NCBI GenBank assembly: GCA_000320545.1
Contig: ADNK01000007.1
Coordinates: 75,001 to 135,526, forward strand
Origin: Bigelowiella natans CCMP2755
Taxonomy: Eukaryota; Cercozoa; Chlorarachniophyceae
Length of the DNA stretch: 60,526 bases
Direction of reading: 5' to 3'
Shown here: in pieces, positions 49,304 to 60,526 of the stretch
Numbering within the stretch: position 1 is the stretch's first letter
Layout: each line of letters begins with the position of its first letter
Made by a program: the position numbers and the translations under genes
Notes under the pieces: generated by a model
The model's database searches: none
What the model was told of the DNA's origin: nothing
The model's input: only the letters and a program-made list of their open reading frames with translations

Positions 49304-50604
49304 CCCCTATATAAAACACAAATATTGGATCGTCCTGAAGTATTCATTTCAATCGTCTAGTTTGTTGCCCCCCCCTCTCATCGATAATGCTTTCAATATT
49401 CACGTTACCACTCGTGGTCGTGATCTCTGCGATATTTCGTGATGGTACTTACTCACCCCTTCTTGCGCCAAATATTAGGGTCGGTACAGGCGATCTATGT
49501 CCGAACGGAGGACTCTATTGGACTGCCCATATTAAATAAAAAGGAGCATGGTCACATTGTTTTTCGTCAAGAATGAATGATGACATAGGGGAATGGATTG
49601 AGGAGTAGAGAAGGGGATGGGCATTGCCATATGAGATGAAACACACAAATTGAGGAACACATAGCGTGTCGTGTCTTCGCATGAATTTGTCGTTTCCAGT
49701 GTTTACTTTCTCCTCCTCTCTGTATCTTGTGACACCACAGAGGACATGACCATCCTGTCAGAGAAATACGGATCACATGCAGTAGTAGGAAAAGCAGAAT
49801 CAAGTAGTGATGTGCAGCAGGATCAAGCCCAAAGCCTGTCAGGCTAGCTAGCTAGCAGGCTAGCAGGGAGCACGATGTCGATGATTGTGACGACTGTTTG
49901 TAGCACATGCATGTGACAAAGCCAATCTTCTAGCTAGCTCTCGTCTGTTATTAGTGAACAGTCGATATCACTCGAGTTGCAGTGCTAGAGTGTGCATGAA
50001 GTGTGGCTGCCCTGCACCTGTCTTGCTGCTGTGTATACGTCTAGCTGCATGTGCTGTCGCACTAGCACCTAGACCTGCTCGCCTGCAGCTAGCTGCCTAG
50101 CTGCGTGCGCACATTGTGGGGGCATGCTAGCATGCACATGTGCATGTGTCACTGCACAAATCTAGACATTGCATGTACATCGTAGCTGCTCCGATATTCA
50201 TCGATGCCGGCTCATCTAGCGTGGCTAGCTAGCTAGGTCTAGAAGTGGTTGCGATGCGTTGCATAGCACATCCGACATGCTAGCGCATGCTAGCATGGCG
50301 TGGGTCGCTAGGTCGTGCAGTCGTGCAGCGCATGCATGCATGTCGACCTGGATGTCTAGATGTGTGGTAATTGCCAGCTTGTTGCGAATGCTTCTAGATA
50401 TGTTGCACATGCTTCCCACCATTGTGGCACTTTAACCTTTCTATCAGCTTGATGAATGTTTCAACGCAAACAGCAAGCCATTGCTACTGCAAGCGGTTGA
50501 CTGCATCTCGCAATAACTTTTTCCTTATCTACTGATGCCATGCTACCGCTCCAGGTGCTAACTTTTCGGGTTGCGGATGTAGGCACATCGTAATTTTTAG
50601 CTTT
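49304..50604. other. Convergent intergenic spacer 6, the densest CTAG island
   Basis: No exon supported. Between about 49840 and 50400 I count by eye about two dozen CTAG tetramers where about two are expected. Examples are ctagctagctagc at 49845, ctagctagctagg near 50225, gcatgctagcatgc near 50123, gctagcgcatgctagc near 50279 and gcatgcatgcatgtc near 50331. Reverse-complement partners abound, so single strands could fold extensively. It separates the 3' ends of genes 11 and 12. Confidence 0.9.
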
Positions 50605-51664
50605 TCATGCGGGTGCTTTTTCAGCAGATTTCGTCGTCTTTACAACTATGACTGGGCACTTTAGGTTGTGTACCAGGTAGTCGGAGACCGACCCCAGGAA
50701 CGCACGTCCGAATGCACCCGTGCCTAATAAATATACACAAGGTTGAGTGGATATATATGCACAAACATATAAATGTATATACACATATATCATGTATGCA
50801 CATATACATGTATATAATATTTGTGTATGTGTGATGTGTTTGTGTGTGTATCCCATACATACTTTTCGAATATACTGTTTCTATAGTTTAGGTAACATTA
50901 CCTCGGCTGGCTACTATGCACATAGCAGGATTGACTTTGTTGCAATGCTCCTGGATGGTACCCTTGGCCCCCCCATCGTGTAAATCCAAAATTTCGACGG
51001 TAATATGAGCTTTGCAACCTTCAGAGATAATTTAGAGTAAACAATATTGGTTTACTCGTGAAGATTGTCACGGGATTGTTACCCATCCTCAGTGCGTCAA
51101 CGACCATCTCCTTCATGATTTCTGCGTTTCTCTTCCTAACTTCTTCTATGTACTTTTTCTCAAGCTCCATTAACCTGCACGAACCAAGTTGAGCTAATTT
51201 GGATACTGTCAAGAATTTAATCAATGATCAATTATTACTGACTGGTGGTAATCCTTGGAAACATAGTCAAATGTTGACATTGGTTTACGTTCGTAAACAT
51301 GAATAAGTTGGACCTGCGATGTACAAGCACGGAATAATCACAAAACACCCTAGCAACAATCCAAGGAATTCTACTTGATCCGTATCCTTCAAAACGTTTT
51401 CCACAGCCCACTTCCATCCAGCTTTACTACATAGAGAAGATACATTATGTGATATTTCTCTCTTTTCTCTGTTTTCTTCCTTCTCACTCTCGCACATGTT
51501 AAAAGTCCTTAACTTTCCGGAAAAGGGGCAGCAGAGAGTATGTGTTTGAAACTCGTAAGAGATACTATGCCGTCTTTTCGGGTTTTCTGTATGTTCCACC
51601 TGTATTCCGACTTATCAACACACATGACGATAAGGCGTGCATCCTTCTTCTTCTCCGAAGCCAT
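50605..51664 (-). CDS. Universal stress protein (UspA fold), 171 aa
   Basis: Six exons close in frame: 51664-51600, 51426-51375, 51313-51243, 51174-51083, 51018-50902 and 50723-50605. The domain covers the whole protein. It starts with the ARLIVMCVDKSEYS nucleotide-binding strand-loop, continues KAGWKWAVENVL, VQLIHVYERK and an amphipathic helix (LEKKYIEEVRKRNAE). It ends with IVASRGTGAFGRAFLGSVSDYL, the glycine-rich ATP-binding loop of the G-x2-G-x9-G-S type, and KCPVIVVK. Length is typical for single-domain family members. Such proteins are cytosolic ATP-binding dimers linked to stress responses in bacteria, plants and protists; the specific role here is unknown. The third donor is GTCAGT, a site used often in this window. 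It is head-to-head with the fumarylacetoacetase gene. Confidence 0.95.
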
Positions 51665-52078
51665 CTTTCTTCCTATCTTTCTTATTTGGCTGTGTTCGAT
51701 TTGAGTTTTGCAGTTGGTAGTCCTTGCGTGTTTCAAGCATATTCTTACAGTTCCGAACAAATTGTTGTCGCAAGGGTGTAACACATATCATTTTCGACTT
51801 AGATTCACAGTAGCGGATAGTACTCGTAGTACCCTGTATTATTCTTTTTTCTCCTTGAATCTAGTTTTCTCAAAGTGGGTACCAAGAAAAACAAAAAGTC
51901 GCCCACTGTTCCTGAGGGACTTTTCTGAAGCATTTCCGTTACTAACCGTCAGAAATGACAGAAACTCGCTAGATTTTTGCTTGATTTGGACGGTCTAGAT
52001 CTGTCTATTATGTGCATGTCGGCATATAAGAACGTCCAGTGAAGGATTGTTTGCGACAACAAAGCAAGAAGATATGGC
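51665..52078. promoter_or_regulatory. Divergent promoter region between USP and FAH genes
   Basis: A 414-nt head-to-head spacer. TTGTCGCA at 51765-51772 and its complement TGCGACAA at 52052-52059 lie about 100 nt inside one end and 20 nt inside the other. No clear TATA box. Confidence 0.5.
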
Positions 52079-55306
<3,228 letters not shown>

Positions 55307-56183
55307 TTCTGAAGCACCACATCTAAGCTAAGTCTGACACGATAGTGCATTACATTTGTGTGAATGCAGTAGCTATAAGATTATCTAAGATGTACGGATA
55401 ATTCAGACATTGAGACAACAAGTTTCACAGCGATCAATGCTATGCTACGTAGCGTGCGTTTGTATTGAACGCGTGAAAACATGACAACAGAACGTGAGCA
55501 ACTTCTCAATGTGAGTCATACATTGCTAACATGCACGGGCGTGGACAAGACAGTTGCTGCCGCCACACACATGTGATGTGGCGATCGACAGCCTAGACAG
55601 CACTAGCATAGAGCATGTAGCCTTTTGCAGGTCTATGTACAAATCTCGATGTGTTCTAGCTTAGCTTCTATTGCAATGCTAGAATGATGCGCGCCATATC
55701 TAGATATGTAGGCGATCGCAAAGCTAGCGATGATCTACATTCATTCATGGCATATGTTAGCATAGCCCTCCTAGCCTCATTGTTTACGCTAACACATTAG
55801 GAATTCTAAAATTCATGCATTGTAATTCTAGATAAGCTTGAGAAAACAAAAGTCAAGAGGATGCAATTGTCATGCGCATCTAGGCATGTGTAGGCAAGAT
55901 CGATCTAGCGGTGAGTTGGCGCTCTAGCTAGCTAGCTAGCGCTGTGTGTATATTTGCATCATCATCTTTAGGAAAAGCGGCTTCTGCTAGTCTGGCATGA
56001 TAATGCGAACCCTATCACAGACATGTGCATAGCAATGTGCCACATTACAATTAAAACGGATTCCAATTTTTCTGAAATTGCTGGCTAAACACAAAATACA
56101 GATCTAGAGATGGACACGATTTACGGGCAACGTAGAAGTTTGTAAAATTAACGCGCCGTACGCCATTTAATTCAAACGTCTGT
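55307..56183. other. Convergent intergenic spacer 7, CTAG-rich
   Basis: No exon. It separates FAH and the small membrane protein tail-to-tail. It contains atctagatatg (about 55698), gctctagctagctagctagcgctg (about 55920-55943), aagctagcgatg, and several single CTAG words with catgcattg and gcatctaggcatg. Confidence 0.85.
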
Positions 56184-57014
56184 CTAGTTGGTCCATGGTG
56201 CATATGCGCCAAACTTGGGAATGCCTGGGCGATCGAGGAAGAGATCAGGATCAGGTCCCTCAAAAAAGTCTGGAACAGGGAGACCCATCTTGTATGCGTA
56301 CGCAACCCTGATGAGCCATCGGATTGGGTTTATTATGAAGTAGACAACCAAGTATCCGGGGGAATCTGATTGGAGAAGCATGTGGATATAAACCACAACT
56401 GTCCAGGTCAAAATGAAGGTAATAAGCTTCCACGGAGGCTGATCCTGTTCTATACCAAAAAGTTTTTTCATCTTTCCAACGAAAGTTTCTGGTTCTTCTT
56501 CCTCTTTGAACTTCTTCGCTGCTGTAAAGAGTCCTCTTAACAATGGACGGCGAGAAGTTCCTCCACTTATCTCTTGCCTTTTCCATAACGATTTGATGCT
56601 TGTGCCTAATTGTATGAAGATAATTATTGAATAAGTGAAGTTTATACCTCGGAGAATTAAATATCATGACCAGGCTCGTAATTTGGGCGTAGTTGTGTCT
56701 TCACAGATAGAAGCTTTTGTCTCCGAGATCCATCGAAGTATCTGTTAGATACTTTTGGAAAATGATGTAAAGTTAATAGGTGGAAAGATACTCAAAAGAA
56801 GTTAAATGCGAACCTAGTGTCTTCGATTGGACCCGAGCTGCAGCCTGAGGAAAATTTTTATGAGATCGCTGTGAGTGAAGGACAATAACATAACTTGTAC
56901 CTTGGTAGCATCGATACAACTTGCTGAAAACGCTAACAGCACCGCTGCAGGCCAATAAACACGACAGTATGGCTTTGCCATCCTTCGGCTACTATCTCCT
57001 ACCATGATTCCCAT
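56184..57014 (-). CDS. Small membrane protein with an N-terminal targeting presequence, 215 aa
   Basis: Four exons close in phase: 57014-56901, 56844-56814, 56751-56671 and 56605-56184. The N-terminus has a short basic lead, then a hydrophobic core (WPAAVLLAFSASCIDA), a typical signal peptide. About 70 basic, Ser/Thr-rich residues follow (VSNRYFDGSRRQKLLS, SGGTSRRPLLRG). The mature part has an acidic helix (FKEEEEPETFVGKMKKLFG), one clear membrane helix (LITFILTWTVVVYIHMLL), a second hydrophobic stretch (YLVVYFIINPIRWLIRVAY) and a conserved-looking acidic tail (PDFFEGPDPDLF). The signal-plus-basic-region layout resembles bipartite plastid presequences of algae with complex plastids. An ER membrane protein is the alternative. 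Family not recognised. Confidence 0.8.
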
Positions 57015-57401
57015 CCTAAAATCATAGAGATGATGCACATTTGATGCGAGTATCTTTCTGAAATTCGACTAAATGAAGTCGGAAAAGAAAAAATCATCGT
57101 TTGAGATTATATGAATTCAGGTTGACGTTTTCATAGAGTTCTCAAGGGGTAACTCATTGTAGAACCTGAGGGCAAACCGTAGGGTACCATGCCGGCGTGT
57201 ACGAGATAATCTTTTGAAGCCACTTGTGCGACAATAAATATGGATGTCGTATGTGTAAAATAGGATGTTACATCGATGCTTTTTTTATTGGTGTCTTAGA
57301 GGGCAAATCTCCTTAAATATTACATAGCGACTTCCTTTTATGGGTTGTCGCGAGAAAACACTTGCCACAACTTTAACTCGAAGCTCTCCCCATCCGAACC
57401 A
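57015..57401. promoter_or_regulatory. Divergent promoter region between genes 14 and 15
   Basis: A 387-nt head-to-head spacer with TGCGACAA at 57227-57234 and a near match TTGTCGCG around 57345. No CTAG words seen. Confidence 0.45.
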
Positions 57402-58627
57402 ATGAGCGGGCAGCGCCGAAAGGCAGCGAAGAGGATGAGCCATAGCAAACATAAGCCGAGCGACAATGCTTTCGTGTCTATATTTGACCAGGTCCAACAG
57501 CTCCAGGCACAGAAGCAAAAGGATTTAGAGCTTAAGTAAGAGACCGATGATCGTCACACCCCCCAATGTAAATAAAGTTCTGTTCTAAATCCGAAAGGGA
57601 AAAGAATGTCGTGTATTTGGGTCGAAAGCGATCAGGCAAATCGACGCTTAAGATGGCATCCATCTCAGAGTTCCGGGTTGTTCACTTCCTAATGCAACCA
57701 TTTCAGAGAATAATTCGCTGACAGACAATCAATCAATCACGTAGGGAAAGGGTCGGAAGCACGACGCAAAAGATAAGATAAAATCCACGACTTCTATTGA
57801 CTACGACTATGTTAAGTATGGCATCTTGATTCAATTTACATCGTCGTTCATTTCTTCTCAGCTGGCAATTTCATCGAATATTGTTCAGGATAAGCCGAAC
57901 AACCGTTGGTCATGTTTGGGAGATTGGTATACTCTTATACAACATATGTACTTGCAGCTCCAGTCATATTTGAACGTTTGCACTCCCCTTCCCTCTATGC
58001 ACAGGTGGTGGAATTTCGATGGCGAAGCTTCTCAACTCGGTGAAGCACCACATACCACCTAGGACACACTGTACTAGTGTAGTAAGATAGACGTATTTTC
58101 AGGTTCTCACAAGGCACTCCCTCCAAACGATGTTGGTGGTTCTTGTCCTAGATCTAGACAGGTAGCGAACAAAGTCACTACTGCTGAAACTCAAAGCCTC
58201 ACTCGGCACACTAATCATTCTGGGTGTGCTTGTCTTTCTTGTACTGATTTGCTGCATTTTTCATTATGCCCTGCAGACCGAAGGGTCTAGTTGGGGAGTT
58301 GGCGGAATGGCTGGAGATCCTGAGAAAGAGGACAAAGTGATGATAGTGATGATTATGAGAGATCAGTACATTCTGTTACAGCGACGTTCTTCTTAAATGT
58401 TCTTCATGTGCTTTGCTGCGTTTTGTTCATGGGGGACACAATTGTTTCAGGGAATGCTGCGAACAGATGGAGCAGCGACGTTCAGGATTTCTACGAAGGT
58501 ATCATCATTATGGTTCTTGACATAGGAAAGAAATCCAGAAATGTGATTCCTTTATTGTGTGAAGAACTGGGTTGTGAAGAAAGTACTTGTTGTATGAATT
58601 TACACGTACCGCATTGCCAAGTAACCC

Positions 58628-58670
<43 letters not shown>

Positions 58671-60526
58671 AATCTTAGATATACGCAGCGAGTGAACAAG
58701 AGATTAGGCTCAGAAGCAGTTGCAGAACTTAAAAGATACAAAGTACGTACAACTTCTGCAAAGAGTTGAGACTGGAAATGTGGATATAAACATGCTAATA
58801 TAATATATCTTTAAGCTTTCAATCCACTCCTGTGCTCGCTCTCCTCCAATAACTCTTCATGATTAGATTCAAACAAGCTATCAATCGTCCAAATCTAGCT
58901 TATCTTTCTCCATCTCCATCTCCTTCTCTACTCCTCCTCCTCCTCCTCCCCCCATACTAATACTGCTACATCGCCACCAACATCGTCGCCATAACCACAA
59001 CCTACGCCGCCACCATATTCTTCCCCAATGATCTATAGATAGTCCCGTTGCCCATTCCGGTGTTGGTGATTGGCTCCAAGTGTCAAAGGTCGTTGTGCTC
59101 TCTATCAACCAGTAGCATAGATGAAGTAGCAGTAGTAGTAGCAGTAGTAGTAGTAACAATGATCAATGGTAGAGGAGAGTGGAAGAACGAGAATGCTCTA
59201 ATTACACGATTGATTTGGACGCTTCTCGAAAGCAGCCGAATTCGACGTGATTGAGTGGAACGACGCAACCGACACCCACTACTAGGTTTTTCAGTGGGCT
59301 GAGGTCGGCATCCGGAGAGATGCCGTGCATGGCGAGAGCGCTCCGGTCTGTCTGCCACGCCTACGGCGTCTCCCTGTTATACACAAGGTGGTTGGTAGAT
59401 GATGAAAAGGAAATGATGCACAGAGGCTGTAGCAGCAGCATGTGATTCACATGATTCGTGAGAGAACAGAAGGTTTCACGATATTGACCTGAAGAAATCG
59501 TGAGGCGTTACTCGACTAGGAAAGATCTACGAATATTCAGAAGCCAACGGTTTTTACAGTGACGCCTTCAAATGGAAGCTCTTATTACTTCTGCATACCT
59601 CCTCTTGTGTATTGTGTCGTTCGTTGTGTAACATAGCACGGACGACGAGGAAAGCTTCTCCTTGTATCGGAACATCGTCAAAGCGCATCTATTGAACAAG
59701 AAATACAAGCAGGTGGTGAGAAAGAATGAGGGAAAGAGAAGTGGGAGGAAGGGGAGGAGGAGGAGAACTGAATCGTTTTGTCTGCTGAGAAGTCGCTGAG
59801 AAGTGAATTGCTCGTAAAATGGAATGGAGAACAAGGAGATGGTAGCTAGTGCCTTGGTCTGACACACGAGTTCGGAACGTGATGAAGGATTGATTTATAC
59901 GGCATTACAAGATTCACTTCTCCCTCCCACTCATTTACATCTTCTGTTTAAATGTAGAAACGCCAGCTGCAGGACACAAGCTCCCTCTCGGTCCAATGCG
60001 GTATGGATTCTTTTGCGAAGATAGGCTTCCCGAAGGTGGTTATTGATTGAATGCTGCACTCTCAATTGTGATATTAGAAGAGGATCATTCTCTTCACCGT
60101 TGAAAGAAACACATATAAAAATATATCAAACATAACAACATCAACATACTCAAACAGTGTTGTATCCTCTTTGTCTCCTCGTGATAATCGTCTAAGGCGT
60201 CTACTGGGGAGGGGGGCGGTCATGACCAGCAGCACAGCCGCAGACCAATGATGGAATGGCGACTTCATGCCAAGAATGTGTTTGGAGAACACAAGGTCCC
60301 CTTTTCTTAATAACCCGCTCATCTAAGTGAATTGACGTAGCGACTCCCTGCCTGCTTTTCTATCTCATGTTGGATGGACAAAAAAGGGGGATATCGGACA
60401 CGAAAGAAACAGGACTTCTTCTGGACAGAAAAGGGGATAGGGGGGAGAAAGGAAACCAGGAGCACACTCATCTAGCGGAGAGTATGAAAGATATGAGAAT
60501 AGGGGGGGAGGGGGGGGGGGGGGGGG
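57402..60526 (+). CDS. DYNC2LI1: Cytoplasmic dynein-2 light intermediate chain (3' end off window)
   Basis: Exons 57402-57535, 57598-57676, 57745-57815, 57889-57926, 58005-58039, 58103-58161, 58277-58336, 58451-58498, 58679-58742, 59039-59088, 59295-59387, 59637-59712 and 59958-60035 agree in phase. Family landmarks in order: a P-loop LGRKRSGKSTLKM, TTSIDYDY (family LEYTY), VGHVWEIGGGISMAKLL (family WELGGG), LVVLVLDLDRP, a helix GELAEWLEILRKR, PIPVLVIGSK, MARALRSVCHAYGVSLLYTS, ESFSLYRNIV and MDSFAKIGFP. Spacing from GSK to LLYTS and from GGG to LDL equals that recalled for the human protein. The product supports retrograde intraflagellar transport as a subunit of the dynein-2 motor, so the organism has cilia at some stage. 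The last part of the C-terminus is not found before the window ends. Confidence 0.9.
60504..60526. repeat. Poly-G tract at the window edge
   Basis: Runs of G with one A at the very end of the window. It lies in, or downstream of, the last dynein-2 subunit exon and may be an intronic homopolymer. Confidence 0.8.

Noticed and set aside
49830-50450. Possible transposon with inverted CTAG-rich ends
   Set aside because: No terminal inverted repeats with target duplication, no transposase frame, and the composition recurs with different order in six other spacers.
58587-58769. Plus-strand frame with a (Ser-Leu)n tract as a protein segment
   Set aside because: The tract is the (CT)n polypyrimidine run of the intron before the dynein-2 exon at 58679; the exon itself is read in another phase.

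Overview
The window is nuclear DNA of an intron-rich microbial eukaryote. Genes are split by GT-AG introns into exons as short as 16 nt, and there are no bacterial operons. The gene set (GLUT-type sugar carrier, core-1-type galactosyltransferase, fimbrin-like actin-binding domains, dynein-2 light intermediate chain, fumarylacetoacetase) points to a ciliated protist or alga. Two predicted proteins begin with a signal peptide followed by a basic, Ser/Thr-rich stretch, as in algae with complex plastids (stramenopiles, chlorarachniophytes and similar groups). This is inference; I cannot name the species. Exon models were built by hand: splice sites were chosen so that reading phase closes, and they were checked against remembered family features. 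No tRNA, rRNA, transposon or CRISPR array was seen.

From left to right I find 15 genes, and each lies on the opposite strand to its neighbours: (1) + 3' end of an unknown gene; (2) - low-complexity, probably nuclear protein; (3) + sugar transporter, 17 exons, 527 aa; (4) - core-1-like beta-1,3-galactosyltransferase; (5) + ankyrin-containing protein, 22 exons, 777 aa; (6) - PlsC-type lysophospholipid acyltransferase, 494 aa; (7) + WD40/coiled-coil/tandem calponin-homology protein; (8) - secreted or membrane-anchored coiled-coil protein, 415 aa; (9) + unknown multi-exon gene with a possible lectin-like fold; (10) - multi-pass membrane protein (partial model); (11) + signal-peptide-bearing protein of unknown function; (12) - universal stress protein, 171 aa; (13) + fumarylacetoacetase; (14) - small membrane protein with a presequence, 215 aa; (15) + dynein-2 light intermediate chain, running off the right edge.

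The strict alternation creates two kinds of spacer. Head-to-head spacers are short (from overlapping to about 0.7 kb) and several share a TTGTCGCA/TGCGACAA word. All seven tail-to-tail spacers (about 0.6-1.3 kb) carry the same unusual composition: dense CTAG palindromes (TCTAGA, GCTAGC, runs of CTAG) mixed with GCATGC/ATGCAT. Microsatellites, by contrast, sit almost entirely inside introns. The CTAG-rich convergent islands and the alternating order are the most interesting system-level signals here. The best single-gene novelty is the WD40-coiled-coil-CH fusion at 23.0-32.3 kb.
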